A DNA stretch of 12,900 nucleotides from an uncultured Gammaproteobacteria bacterium (GTDB lineage: Bacteria; Pseudomonadota; Gammaproteobacteria; GCA-002705445; GCA-002716945), in contig CAJWIW010000024.1 of NCBI GenBank assembly GCA_913041865.1, positions 1 to 12,900 on the forward strand, in the 5' to 3' direction. The position numbers and the translations under genes were made by a program. The notes below the pieces were generated by a model. That model was not told the DNA's origin, searched no databases, and saw only the letters and a list, made by a program, of their open reading frames with translations. This document shows, piece after piece, positions 1 to 8,019 of the stretch. The number at the start of each line of letters is the position of its first letter. The first letter of the stretch is position 1.

Positions 1-57
1 TTATTACTCTTAGCACTTTTGATCTTCACCTGGAGCAAACCACTTACCTATGGCTAA
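1..57 (+). CDS. Possible 3' end of an unidentified membrane protein (partial)
   Basis: Frame 1 of the plus strand is open from the window edge to a TAA at 55-57. It reads LLLLALLIFTWSKPLTYG, a run of hydrophobic residues followed by a short polar tail, as at the C-terminus of an inner-membrane protein. If real, this gene converges on parB, leaving a 51-bp gap between the two stops. Only 18 codons are visible, so no family can be named and the reading could be chance; another plus-strand frame is open through this stretch as well. In many gammaproteobacteria the gene downstream of parB is atpI on the same strand as parB, and I do not see a convincing start for it here. Confidence 0.3.
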   Translation, partial: LLLLALLIFTWSKPLTYG

Positions 58-100
58 TGGTAGTATAGATTAGTATTGGCGTTAGTTCAATTGAATAGGC

Positions 101-114
101 AGATAGATCTATCT
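101..114. repeat. 14-bp perfect palindrome over the parB stop codon
   Basis: AGATAGATCTATCT is its own reverse complement and covers the parB TAG stop (109-111). A second, 10-bp palindrome (TTCAATTGAA) lies at 86-95. Read on the plus strand, the larger one could fold as a 5-bp A/T-rich stem with a GATC loop followed by TATTTT, which would make only a very weak terminator. A protein-binding palindrome or chance in AT-rich DNA are equally possible. Confidence 0.35.
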
Positions 115-975
115 TATTTTCTTAATAATACCCTCTAATTCTTGAAGGCTAGAGTATTTTATCTCAACCTTTCCTTGGCCACTAGAGTGATGAGTGATAT
201 TTACATTAGCACATAGTTTTTCTGACAGTTCTCTTTCAAGAATTACAGTGTCTTGGGGCTTAGTGATTTTAGCTGTGGGTTTTGTGCTATTTTTGTTTTT
301 TATCAGTGACTCTAGAGCGCGCACCGAGAGGCCTTTAGATATAACTGTTTTTATCATTGAAACTTGAGTAACGGATTTGAGTGTAATAACCGCTCTAGCA
401 TGCCCCATGTCAATTTTTCCCTCTAGAAGTTTTGTTTTAACAAAATCAGATAGGTCATTGAGGCGTATTAAATTAGTTACATGTGACCTAGATTTTCCAG
501 TATATTTTGAAATATCCTCATGAGTCATTGAATAATCTACTTGTAATTTTTTGAAAGCCTCTGATTCCTCTATAGCGTTTAGCTGCTCTCTTTGTATATT
601 TTCCACAATTGCTATTAGTGCAGAATCTTTATCAGACACTTTTAAAACAATTGCTTTAATATACTCATATTTGAGAGACTGCATTGCTCTCCATCGTCTC
701 TCACCAGCAATCAATTCATATCCAGAATCAATTTGCCTAACCAATATTGGTGTAAATTGTCCTAACTCTCGAATACTGTCAGCAATAGATTTGAGTTCGT
801 CATCAAAGAAAACTTTTCTAGGCTGGTTAATATTTCGAGAGATTTTATCTATTGGTATTTGTTGTACGTTTTGGTCGTCAGTTTCATGCTGTGTATTAGA
901 CTCCACAACATTTATTCTAGGTTTGTCGCTCAGTAAAGCCTCTAGACCTGAGCCAAGGGCTTTTCTCTTACTCAT
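109..975 (-). CDS. parB: Chromosome-partitioning protein ParB (CTPase, parS-binding)
   Basis: ParB binds parS centromere sites, loads as a CTP-dependent sliding clamp and is moved by ParA to segregate newly replicated origins. The 288-residue protein has the family layout: the N-terminal ParA-interaction peptide (MSKRKALGSGLEALL, residues 1-15), the nucleotide-binding GERRWRA motif (91-97), the ENIQRE motif (125-130), a helix-turn-helix around 150-172, the GHAR motif (191-194), a variable linker near 225-245 and a C-terminal dimerisation domain. Length is typical of chromosomal ParB. It is the last gene of the minus-strand block, 41 bp after parA; that gap is AT-rich and shows no strong Shine-Dalgarno sequence before this ATG. 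Two matching parS sites lie in recF in this window. Confidence 0.97.
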   Translation of the reverse strand: MSKRKALGSGLEALLSDKPRINVVESNTQHETDDQNVQQIPIDKISRNINQPRKVFFDDELKSIADSIRELGQFTPILVRQIDSGYELIAGERRWRAMQSLKYEYIKAIVLKVSDKDSALIAIVENIQREQLNAIEESEAFKKLQVDYSMTHEDISKYTGKSRSHVTNLIRLNDLSDFVKTKLLEGKIDMGHARAVITLKSVTQVSMIKTVISKGLSVRALESLIKNKNSTKPTAKITKPQDTVILERELSEKLCANVNITHHSSGQGKVEIKYSSLQELEGIIKKIR

Positions 976-1016
976 GTATATAATATATCTCAGACGCTAG
1001 CTTATGTATAGTAGGG

Positions 1017-1781
1017 TTAATTCTCAAGTTTTATTAGTTCTCCCGCTAGAGATAGATAAGACAAGGCACCTTTGGAGTTTGGTTCATAGAATATAACAGG
1101 CATACCATGACTAGGTGACTCGGCCAAAGTAATATTCCTCGGTATTTTTGTTTTAAATAATTTATCTTTGAAAAATTTGACTAACTGTTCACTAACATCA
1201 TTAGATAAGTTATTTCTCGAATCAAACATTGTGCGGATAATTCCCTTTATTTCGATTTTCTCATTCGAGGATTGTTTGATCGTGTCAATTGTACTCACGA
1301 GTTCACTTAAACCTTGAAGTGCAAAGAATTCACATTGAACGGGTATTATGATTCCTGTGCTTCCTGTTAACGCATTAACAGTCAAGATATTAAGTGAAGG
1401 TGGGCAATCAATGATTAAATAATCATACCCAGGCGCTATCTCTGTTAGAACTTTTTTTAGGGTAAATTCCTTATCATCTGAAGACAATAAGAGAACTTCG
1501 GCTTCTGTCAGCTGTGGAGTTGCTGGCAGTATGTCAAAATTGAAGTCAACTAAATTTAAAACTACATCGTCAAAACTACATCTTTTCAAAAGCAAATCAT
1601 TTATGGTAAGACTTCCGTCAGTCAGTTGAGTCCCACATCCTTTTGTTGCATTAGATTGGGGATCAAGATCTATTAAAAGAACTCTTCTCTTGGCCTTCGC
1701 TAAAGCAGCAGATAGATTTATGCAAGTTGTTGTTTTGCCAACGCCACCTTTTTGGTTTACTATAGAGAAAATTTCTGCCAT
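1017..1781 (-). CDS. parA: Chromosome-partitioning ATPase ParA (Soj type)
   Basis: ParA is a deviant-Walker ATPase that binds nucleoid DNA as an ATP dimer and is released by ParB, pulling parS-bound origins apart. Visible motifs are the deviant Walker A KGGVGKTT (residues 11-18, with the signature lysine K11), Walker A' VLLIDLDPQSN (34-44) and Walker B YLIIDCPPSL (121-130). The protein is 254 residues and starts straight at the P-loop domain with no N-terminal HTH, so it is the chromosomal (Soj-like) form, not the plasmid P1-type. The ATG overlaps the rsmG stop by one base (TAATG), which suggests translational coupling. Confidence 0.98.
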   Translation of the reverse strand: MAEIFSIVNQKGGVGKTTTCINLSAALAKAKRRVLLIDLDPQSNATKGCGTQLTDGSLTINDLLLKRCSFDDVVLNLVDFNFDILPATPQLTEAEVLLLSSDDKEFTLKKVLTEIAPGYDYLIIDCPPSLNILTVNALTGSTGIIIPVQCEFFALQGLSELVSTIDTIKQSSNEKIEIKGIIRTMFDSRNNLSNDVSEQLVKFFKDKLFKTKIPRNITLAESPSHGMPVIFYEPNSKGALSYLSLAGELIKLEN

Positions 1782-2470
1782 TAAGTCATTTCCAGGATAT
1801 ATTTACATTCAGTAAAAAATGGACTGATAAGCTTATTGACCTTAACAGACACTTCACCAAGGTGTGGTATTTTCAATGTGTTTGGCATTTCAAGAGCCAA
1901 AGAGCCTGTCAAAACTAAAATAGCATAGTCGCCTCTCACTCTTGATTTAATTAATTTGTAAAGATAGCTCATTTTTTTCATCATAGGGAGATTAGATATT
2001 TTTTTATTGCTAAAATTTTTCAAAATCACTGATGAAGGCGTAGAAGACAAAGACAGTTTATTAACATCTACTTTTTTGATCGAGATATTCTCTAAATTCA
2101 AAACTAATTGTGCATGTTCAAGAAATCGTATTGGATAATCACGCCTGTCTACTAACACAAATTGATCGTTTGGCCTTAATATGGATAGTATAACTCCTGG
2201 TATGCCAGCTCCAGTGCCAATGTCTATGTGTTCACCTTTTTTTAAATAATTAGAAAATTGTAAAGTGTCATAGAAGTCTCTTTTAAGAAAATACAGAGGG
2301 TCTCTGGTTGAAATCAGATTTTTATTTTCATGCCAATCGAATAATAATTTTATAAATCGTAGACTTTTTTCTATTGTCTTGTCGTCTAAGTATGAAGCTT
2401 GGCCACTCAAGATGTTAGTTGCCTCCTTATTAAATTCTAGCATGATAAAACCATACAATGATTGTAGCAT
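1781..2470 (-). CDS. rsmG: 16S rRNA (guanine-527-N7) methyltransferase RsmG, divergent
   Basis: RsmG (GidB) methylates N7 of G527 of 16S rRNA in the 30S subunit using S-adenosylmethionine. The SAM-binding loop HIDIGTGAGIPGVILSI (81-97) and the upstream WHENKNLISTRDP segment (46-58) identify the family, as does its position between mnmG and parA. The protein is 229 residues, against 207 in E. coli; an internal ATG at residue 10 (2441-2443) would give 220 residues, and neither start has a clear ribosome-binding site. The C-terminal half is unusual. Where the family normally has an SRA-type motif there is ILKNFSN (149-155), and where it has LKG there is LTG (187-189). It may be fast-evolving or altered in activity. 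The start lies 18 bp after the mnmG stop. Confidence 0.9.
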   Translation of the reverse strand: MLQSLYGFIMLEFNKEATNILSGQASYLDDKTIEKSLRFIKLLFDWHENKNLISTRDPLYFLKRDFYDTLQFSNYLKKGEHIDIGTGAGIPGVILSILRPNDQFVLVDRRDYPIRFLEHAQLVLNLENISIKKVDVNKLSLSSTPSSVILKNFSNKKISNLPMMKKMSYLYKLIKSRVRGDYAILVLTGSLALEMPNTLKIPHLGEVSVKVNKLISPFFTECKYILEMT

Positions 2471-2488
2471 ATCGATTAGCTTTGCAAA

Positions 2489-4363
2489 TTAAGCTGCGTA
2501 TTTTTTGAGAAAGATTCTGAGAATAGATATAGTTGCGGGTGTGATTCCAGGTATACGTGATGCTTGACCCAAATTCAGTGGTCTAACGAGATTTAGCTTC
2601 TCTATAGCCTCCGAAGGAAGGCCACCGATCGCACTATACTCTATGTTTTCGGGTATAAGAATCTGGTGTGTTTTTGAGGTCTTTTCAATCTCTTCGTCTT
2701 GGATTTTTAAATAACCGCTGTATCTCTCTCTTATAGCAACAAGATTTCCTATGAGCATATCAGGGCGATGTTTAAACTCTTCAAGCTCAGTAATATCTGC
2801 ATAACTTATTGTGGCCATTTTTAATAGGTCTCTAAGGTTGGTTGCATTTTTTATGTTTATGTTGAACCTGTTCTCCAAACTGCGTGAAGATAAGGATGTT
2901 GGTAGAACTTTTGATTCTGATAATTTTTTTGTCTCTCTTTCAATATTTTGGGTTTTTAATTCACAGCTTTTTTTCCTAATTAATGATACAAAGCCATAAT
3001 TAAATCCTTTGTGCGTCAAACGCTCGTCTGCATTATCTTCCCTAAGTCTTAATCTGTGCTCGGCTCTACTAGTAAACATTCTATAGGGTTCAGTAACTCC
3101 CTTTGTTACCAAATCGTCTATCATTACTCCAATGTAAGATTCTTCACGATTTAAGATAAACGATTCTCTACCGCTTGCGTGCATTGCTGCATTAATTCCA
3201 GCAACCAATCCTTGAGATGCTGCCTCCTCATATCCTGTAGTTCCGTTAATTTGGCCTGCAAAGAATAGGTTATTATAATTTTTTGTGGCTAAAGTATTAT
3301 GTAAACATCTTGGGTCAAAATAACTGTATTCAACCGCATAACCTGGTTGTGTAATTACACAATTTTCTAACCCCTTGATCGTTTTGAGAAATTTAAGCTG
3401 GATATCCTCAGGTAAAGACGTAGAAATGCCATTTGGATAAATGGTTTCATTAGCGCTTGATTCAGGCTCAAGAAAGATCTGATGACTCTTTTTATCAGAG
3501 AATCTATGGATCTTGTCTTCAATTGATGGACAATAACGTGGACCTAAACTTTGAATTGCTCCAGAAAAAATTGGTGATGATTCTTTTGCCTCTTCGATGA
3601 TTTCATGCGTCTTTATATTCGTGTTTGTAATGAAGCACGGAATTTCATCAATTTCGTTCGGAGTGGAATCATAGTGCTCATAAAGAAAAGACAATTTAGG
3701 TTGGTCTTGATCACTATGTTGTGCTTCTAGATTTTCAAAGTTAATTGAGCATTTGTCAATTCTTGGTGGTGTGCCTGTTTTAAGTCTACCAATGGGAAAT
3801 CCATTATCTCTAAAAAAGGACTCTAACTGAGACGCAGCCTTGTCACCAGCTCTACCTGCTCTAAAAGATTTCTCTCCAACATGAATTAAACCACCCAGAA
3901 AAGTACCAGCTGTAAGCACCACAGACTTACAAAATATTTTAACTTCACTTGCTAGTTTTATTCCCACAATCTGCTCTTTGGATATGATAAGGGAGACAAC
4001 TTCTCCTTCTACAATCACCAAATTAGGTTGATTACTTAGTTCCAACTGCATGTGATGTTTGTAGCTAATTCTGCATGTTTGAAGTCTTGTGGCTTGAACA
4101 GCCGGGCCCTTCCTTAGGTTCAGCTTTCTCCTTTGCAAAGCAGAATTGTCTGCAACCTTGCAAATCAAGCCATCGAGAGCATCTACTTCCTTGGCTAGGT
4201 GTGATTTGCCAATTCCTCCAACAGCAGGATTGCAACTGAGCTGACCAATGCTAGATTTAGACAAAGTAACAAGAAGAGTTTTTGAGCCAGCACGAGCAGA
4301 AGCATGGGCTGCCTCACAACCTGCATGACCACCACCTATAACTACTACATCAAAGTTTTCCAT
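2489..4363 (-). CDS. mnmG: tRNA uridine-5-carboxymethylaminomethyl modification enzyme MnmG
   Basis: MnmG (GidA) is the FAD- and NADH-dependent partner of MnmE; the complex installs the cmnm5 group on wobble uridine U34 of several tRNAs. The 624-residue length matches E. coli (629). Visible landmarks are the FAD dinucleotide fold [11 protein letters not shown] (9-19), the KGPAVQATR segment (85-93), family signature 1 [15 protein letters not shown] (274-288), signature 2 [16 protein letters not shown] (370-385), the [19 protein letters not shown] segment (423-441), and a C-terminal helical domain ending in a PGITPATIS region that contacts MnmE. Its ATG follows the mnmE stop with no gap (TAGATG), with an AGGA ribosome-binding site inside mnmE. 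Its partner is therefore encoded directly upstream. Confidence 0.98.
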   Translation of the reverse strand: MENFDVVVIGGGHAGCEAAHASARAGSKTLLVTLSKSSIGQLSCNPAVGGIGKSHLAKEVDALDGLICKVADNSALQRRKLNLRKGPAVQATRLQTCRISYKHHMQLELSNQPNLVIVEGEVVSLIISKEQIVGIKLASEVKIFCKSVVLTAGTFLGGLIHVGEKSFRAGRAGDKAASQLESFFRDNGFPIGRLKTGTPPRIDKCSINFENLEAQHSDQDQPKLSFLYEHYDSTPNEIDEIPCFITNTNIKTHEIIEEAKESSPIFSGAIQSLGPRYCPSIEDKIHRFSDKKSHQIFLEPESSANETIYPNGISTSLPEDIQLKFLKTIKGLENCVITQPGYAVEYSYFDPRCLHNTLATKNYNNLFFAGQINGTTGYEEAASQGLVAGINAAMHASGRESFILNREESYIGVMIDDLVTKGVTEPYRMFTSRAEHRLRLREDNADERLTHKGFNYGFVSLIRKKSCELKTQNIERETKKLSESKVLPTSLSSRSLENRFNINIKNATNLRDLLKMATISYADITELEEFKHRPDMLIGNLVAIRERYSGYLKIQDEEIEKTSKTHQILIPENIEYSAIGGLPSEAIEKLNLVRPLNLGQASRIPGITPATISILRIFLKKYAA

Positions 4364-5698
4364 CTACTTTCCTATACAAAAATTCGAGAATATTTCATCT
4401 AAAAGTTCTTCATCAACATCTCCGCCAAGAATATTCTGGAGATGTAAATGTGACCTTCTTAGCTCTTCTCCAACAAGGTCTAGTTGTTGATTATCATTAT
4501 ATTTAGATGCGTTGTAAAGATTTTTCAAACTAGCTTTCAGTGATTCAATATGTCTCTCTCTAGCAAGCGTTAAATTTTTTTCATTATTGAGGTTTCTGAT
4601 TGATTTTAGGGCTTTTTTTAAAAGTTCTACTCCTGATTCAGAGTCTGCCGATAAATTGAAATATTTATACCCCTCATATACTCCAGATTCCGGAGTCTTG
4701 TCTGTTTTATCTATCTTATTGAATATAATCCAACATTCATTTTTATTAGACTTGAGAAATTTCAAATCTACTTCATCAACTCCTAATTCATCATCAATTA
4801 CATAAAGTACAAGATCTGACAGGGTTGACGCCTCTATAGATAAATCTACCCCTTTGGCTTCGACAACATCCTTTGTCTTTCTCAGGCCAGCAGTATCAAA
4901 TAGTGTGACCACATTATTTTGAAGATTTAGATCGTTTTTGACTAAATCTCGAGTGGTGCCTGGCGTTTCCGATACAATGGATGCTTGGTGACCAAGCAAA
5001 CAATTCGATAAAGTAGATTTACCAACATTGGGTTTGCCTAAGATACTTATTTTAACTTGGTTATTTAACTTTAAACCATGTTTCGCAGTATCAACCAAAT
5101 ATTCCAATCTCTCGATAAGTTTATTTAAATGATGCTTATACTTATTTGACGATTCATTATGAGTATCGTCTTCAGGAAAATTTATACTCGATTCTACCAA
5201 AGTTCTAATAGATAAAATTTGATCTCCTATTTCGGATAGAACGTTCGAGAATTTTCCTTGTAAGGATCTCTGAGCTGCCAGAGACGCATCATAACTCGAT
5301 GAATTAATCAGATCAATCACAGCTTCTGCTTGAACGAGATCCAATTTATTATTCAAATAAGCTCTCTCAGTAAATTCACCTGGTTTAGCTAGTCTACAAT
5401 ATTTTTCACAGAGAATATTTTGAAATTTTTCAAGTAGAATCGGGTTGCCATGCATTTGTATCTCCAACATATCCTCTCCAGTGTAAGAGGATGGTCCAAC
5501 AAAACGTATTACAATAGCATCATCTATAATGTTACCATCGCAATCTCTGATCTTTACGTATTTTGCATAACGCTCTTTAACATCTCCAAAATAATGTTCA
5601 GAAATGATGTTCGTATTAGATCCAGATACTCTAATAATGCCCACAGCAGCATTGCCGTTGGCTGTAGAAATCGCGACAATAGTATCTGCGCTTTTCAT
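4364..5698 (-). CDS. mnmE: tRNA modification GTPase MnmE
   Basis: MnmE (TrmE) is a GTPase activated by dimerisation that works with MnmG on tRNA wobble uridines, with a formyl-tetrahydrofolate-binding N-terminal domain. The 444-residue protein (454 in E. coli) opens with the DTIVAISTANGNAAVGIIRVSG segment, has the SYTGEDMLEI and KPGEFTERAYLNNK segments (71-80 and 105-118), an inserted G domain with G1 GKPNVGKS (221-228), G2 TTR (248-250), G3 DTAG (268-271) and G4 NKID (327-330), and the diagnostic C-terminal FCIGK (440-444) bearing the catalytic cysteine. All key residues are present. The ATG follows the yidC stop by 2 bp, so the two genes are almost certainly co-transcribed. Confidence 0.98.
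   Translation of the reverse strand: MKSADTIVAISTANGNAAVGIIRVSGSNTNIISEHYFGDVKERYAKYVKIRDCDGNIIDDAIVIRFVGPSSYTGEDMLEIQMHGNPILLEKFQNILCEKYCRLAKPGEFTERAYLNNKLDLVQAEAVIDLINSSSYDASLAAQRSLQGKFSNVLSEIGDQILSIRTLVESSINFPEDDTHNESSNKYKHHLNKLIERLEYLVDTAKHGLKLNNQVKISILGKPNVGKSTLSNCLLGHQASIVSETPGTTRDLVKNDLNLQNNVVTLFDTAGLRKTKDVVEAKGVDLSIEASTLSDLVLYVIDDELGVDEVDLKFLKSNKNECWIIFNKIDKTDKTPESGVYEGYKYFNLSADSESGVELLKKALKSIRNLNNEKNLTLARERHIESLKASLKNLYNASKYNDNQQLDLVGEELRRSHLHLQNILGGDVDEELLDEIFSNFCIGK
4370..4373 (-). promoter_or_regulatory. Ribosome-binding site for mnmG inside the mnmE 3' end
   Basis: On the minus strand AGGA lies 6 bases upstream of the mnmG ATG, within the last codons of mnmE. It supports the ATG at 4361-4363 as the start and is one of the few clear Shine-Dalgarno sequences in this window. 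Confidence 0.6.
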
Positions 5699-5700
5699 TT

Positions 5701-7314
5701 TTAAACAGAAAGTCTTTTATTGATTACATATTGTTGTGCGATGGATAGTATATTATTGACTAGCCAATACAATACTAAACCTGATGGGAATGTTGCAAAA
5801 AGTATTGTGAATATAAATGGCAATGCTAGAAAAATTTTTTGTTGCATTGCGTCAGTTGGAGGAGGATTCAGTTTTTGTTGTATATACATTGATACTCCCA
5901 TCAATACTGGTAGAACATAATATGGATCTTTGCTAGAGAGATCTCCGATCCACCCAATAAAAGGAGCATGTCTCATTTCTACGCTCTCAATAATTACCCA
6001 ATAAAGTGCAATGAAGACAGGGATCTGAACAAGAATTGGCAGACAACCGCCTAGTGGATTTACTTTTTCTTGTTTATAGACCTTCATTAATTCTTCACTG
6101 AACTTCTGGCGATTGTCAGCGTACCTCTCCTTTAATGCGGTCATACGTGGTGCAAGTTTTTTCATTTTTGCCATAGACTTATAGCTCGTCTCAGATAGCT
6201 TAAAGAACAGGAGTTTTATGAGGATTGTTAACATGATTAGAGCTAGACCCCAGTTGTTCAAGAATAGATTGAGCTTGTCAAGAACCCAGAATAATGGAGC
6301 TGCCAGGAAAGTTAGAACACCATAATCAACAGTTAAATCTAATCCTTCTGATATTGTGCTTATCTCTGAGACAGTTTTTGGACCGACATAAAGTTTAGAA
6401 GTAAAGATCTTAGAGGAATTCTCGGGTATTACAGAGTAATCTGATACAGAACCAACAAGATAACTTGAGCCAGTTTTGCTCGTTGAGAGATTTCTAGTAT
6501 AAATTGTTTGATCGGAATCTTTTGCTGAAATCCATGCCGAAAAAAAGTAATGCTCAAGCATACTTATCCAAGAAGACTTTGTTTTCAACTGTAAATTACT
6601 ATCTGCGATATCATCGAAAGAGACTTTGCTAAATTTATTTTCATCGTCATAAAATGCTGCCCCAGTGTATGTGTAAAGCATAACATTAGAGGATGTGTCC
6701 TCTCCTCTTTCGATCGTGTTGTAGTATCTAGCTTGAATGGGGTTACTGGATTTATTATAGACCACATTCTCAACTTTAATAAGGTGGGATGATTCATAGA
6801 AAGTATACTTTTTAGTAACAGTGTATTTTTGATTGTCAGAGTCAATGGCCACGGTAAATGGGTACATATCAGCTATATAAACTTCTTTCTCAGATGTGTA
6901 CCCTCCCGGTGAATTTAGGTTGGATAATTGCACATCTGAACTAGCTCTGTAACCTGAACTATCGCTATCTATGAGCACAACATTAGAATCTCCGCCAAAA
7001 GATTCTTTAAACTTTTTAAGCTCAGCGCGAACGATACTTCCATCGGATAAATCTATGCTGACCTTAAGATTGTCAGAATCAATGCTAATTTTTTTTGCAG
7101 TTCTGTCTCGTTCCGTAAATATATCAGTTTTATCTGAATCAGGCTTTCTATTTTCAATGAGCTCTGGAGAATTTTCGGCTGAAGGTGGTGTTTTGTAAGA
7201 TGGCTCTGTCACATCATCTAGCGGGGTGACAGTCTGATCTTTATATGAGTACGAATCGTAAAGAAGTATAGTCACGAAGAAAAATGCACTATATAAAAAA
7301 AGTCTACTGTTCAT
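5701..7314 (-). CDS. yidC: Membrane protein insertase YidC (Gram-negative type)
   Basis: YidC inserts and folds inner-membrane proteins, alone or with SecYEG. The 537-residue protein (548 in E. coli) has an N-terminal membrane anchor (residues 4-19), a Ser/Asp-rich linker, a large periplasmic beta-sandwich domain (roughly 75-325), and the conserved five-helix core. In the core, NWGLALIMLTILIKLLFF (354-371) carries the positive groove residue as K367 where E. coli has R366. It is followed by the cytoplasmic hairpin (SMAKMKKLAPRM, 380-391), VNPLGGCLPILVQIPVFIALY (418-438), DPYYVLPVLMGVSMYIQQK (463-481), and FPSGLVLYWLVNN (509-521). The ATG overlaps the yidD stop by 4 bp (ATGA), implying coupled translation. 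Confidence 0.97.
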   Translation of the reverse strand: MNSRLFLYSAFFFVTILLYDSYSYKDQTVTPLDDVTEPSYKTPPSAENSPELIENRKPDSDKTDIFTERDRTAKKISIDSDNLKVSIDLSDGSIVRAELKKFKESFGGDSNVVLIDSDSSGYRASSDVQLSNLNSPGGYTSEKEVYIADMYPFTVAIDSDNQKYTVTKKYTFYESSHLIKVENVVYNKSSNPIQARYYNTIERGEDTSSNVMLYTYTGAAFYDDENKFSKVSFDDIADSNLQLKTKSSWISMLEHYFFSAWISAKDSDQTIYTRNLSTSKTGSSYLVGSVSDYSVIPENSSKIFTSKLYVGPKTVSEISTISEGLDLTVDYGVLTFLAAPLFWVLDKLNLFLNNWGLALIMLTILIKLLFFKLSETSYKSMAKMKKLAPRMTALKERYADNRQKFSEELMKVYKQEKVNPLGGCLPILVQIPVFIALYWVIIESVEMRHAPFIGWIGDLSSKDPYYVLPVLMGVSMYIQQKLNPPPTDAMQQKIFLALPFIFTILFATFPSGLVLYWLVNNILSIAQQYVINKRLSV

Positions 7315-7553
7315 TTTTTATCATCAGGAACGGGGTCATATCCGCTCGTCCCACCTGGTCGGCATCTAAGCAACCTTTTAAGTGACAAAAACAGCCCTCT
7401 AAAGGGCCCAAATTTTTCTATGGCTTCGCGTGAATATGAAGAACACGAAGGAAAGTGTCTACAGGAGGGTGCTATAAATGGAGAAATGGCATTTGAGTAT
7501 ACCCAAATACCGGCTAGTAGAATTTTTTCAACGATTTTAGTGATTGTCTCCAT
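7311..7553 (-). CDS. yidD: Membrane protein insertion efficiency factor YidD
   Basis: YidD is a small membrane-associated protein reported to help membrane-protein insertion; its mechanism is not settled. The 80-residue protein (85 in E. coli) carries the full family pattern: an amphipathic/hydrophobic N-terminus (LLAGIWVYSNAISPFIAP, 12-29), the cysteine cluster CRHFPSCSSYS (31-41), the EAIEKFGPFRG segment (43-53), and RLLRCRP followed by GYDPVPDD (60-78). Its first 40 bp overlap the end of rnpA in another frame, and its stop overlaps the yidC start by 4 bp, so it is fully embedded in the rpmH-rnpA-yidD-yidC transcription unit. Confidence 0.97.
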   Translation of the reverse strand: METITKIVEKILLAGIWVYSNAISPFIAPSCRHFPSCSSYSREAIEKFGPFRGLFLSLKRLLRCRPGGTSGYDPVPDDKK

Positions 7554-7858
7554 TCTTGCATAAGAATATCACTTATTTCGTTTTTTTCTGAATAGATTTT
7601 TTTTGAAATTATAATAATTATATCCAGTGGTTTCATAATACTTGTATTGCGAAACTCAGCACTTAGTCGCCTCCTGACCATATTCCTAACAACTGCAAGC
7701 TGAATAGCATTTTTCGATATCTTCACCCCTAACCTTGCATGTGTGAGATCATTTTCAACAATATAGACTCTAATATGTGAAGTCGAGATATCCGGACTTC
7801 GCCTGCATAACGCTAGGAGCTTCTTGGTTAGTCTTATTGAATAGGTGAGTTTTGGCAA
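7514..7858 (-). CDS. rnpA: Ribonuclease P protein component RnpA, TTG start
   Basis: RnpA is the protein subunit of RNase P; it binds the 5' leader of pre-tRNA and supports the catalytic RNA. The 114-residue protein (119 in E. coli) begins PKLTYSIRLTKKLLALCRR, matching the family's N-terminal RLTKK-type segment, has ARLGVKISKNAIQLAVVRN and the basic RNR-type helix VVRNMVRRRLSAEFR (56-70), and ends with WRQSLKSLKKF. No ATG precedes the conserved region; the first usable start is TTG at 7856-7858, 3 bp after the rpmH stop, with no clear Shine-Dalgarno sequence. Translation probably depends on coupling to rpmH. The 3' end overlaps yidD by 40 bp. Confidence 0.93.
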   Translation of the reverse strand: MPKLTYSIRLTKKLLALCRRSPDISTSHIRVYIVENDLTHARLGVKISKNAIQLAVVRNMVRRRLSAEFRNTSIMKPLDIIIIISKKIYSEKNEISDILMQEWRQSLKSLKKFY

Positions 7859-7861
7859 AGA

Positions 7862-7996
7862 TTATGCACAGAGCACAGCTCTTCTTTTAGAACGACGCGC
7901 ACTCAAGATAGCGCGACCAGCTGATGTGCTCATTCGTGCACGAAAACCGTGCTTTCTCTTGCGTTTAAGGTTACTTGGTTGAAATGTTCTTTTCAT
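7862..7996 (-). CDS. rpmH: 50S ribosomal protein L34
   Basis: L34 is a small, very basic protein of the large ribosomal subunit. The 44-residue product starts [20 protein letters not shown] and continues [20 protein letters not shown] before ending VLCA, an almost residue-for-residue match in pattern to the E. coli protein (46 residues). The ATG is at 7994-7996 and the stop TAA at 7862-7864. It is the first gene of the minus-strand block, with rnpA starting 3 bp later, as is standard in bacteria. Its leader lacks a purine-rich Shine-Dalgarno sequence and instead carries an inverted repeat close to the start codon. Confidence 0.98.
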   Translation of the reverse strand: MKRTFQPSNLKRKRKHGFRARMSTSAGRAILSARRSKRRAVLCA

Positions 7997-8002
7997 AATA
8001 AC

Positions 8003-8019
8003 TATACTCAAGGAGTATA
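8003..8019. repeat. Perfect 7-bp inverted repeat in the rpmH leader
   Basis: TATACTC and GAGTATA are separated by a 3-base loop, in the 133-bp gap between the divergent rpmH and dnaA genes. On the rpmH side it ends 6 bases before the ATG. In rpmH mRNA the loop side contains CUCCUU, which resembles the anti-Shine-Dalgarno of 16S rRNA; the usual SD would be its complement. It could be an mRNA hairpin affecting rpmH translation, or a DNA operator overlapping the promoter. Confidence 0.6.

Noticed and set aside
551..1000. A 149-codon open frame on the plus strand across parB, and similar frames antisense or out of frame to mnmG, mnmE, yidC, dnaA, dnaN, recF and gyrB
   Set aside because: Each lies inside a well-supported gene, has Cys/Ser/Leu-rich low-information translation and no recognisable motif or ribosome-binding site. 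They are shadows of the real reading frames.
6585..6845. An 86-codon minus-strand frame inside yidC, in a different frame on the same strand
   Set aside because: It overlaps the yidC periplasmic domain completely, shows no family features, and the yidC frame is intact throughout.
5701..7314. YidC missing its conserved arginine in the hydrophilic groove
   Set aside because: The residue is lysine (K367), which keeps the positive charge and, as I recall, is found in other gammaproteobacterial YidC proteins. Not an anomaly.
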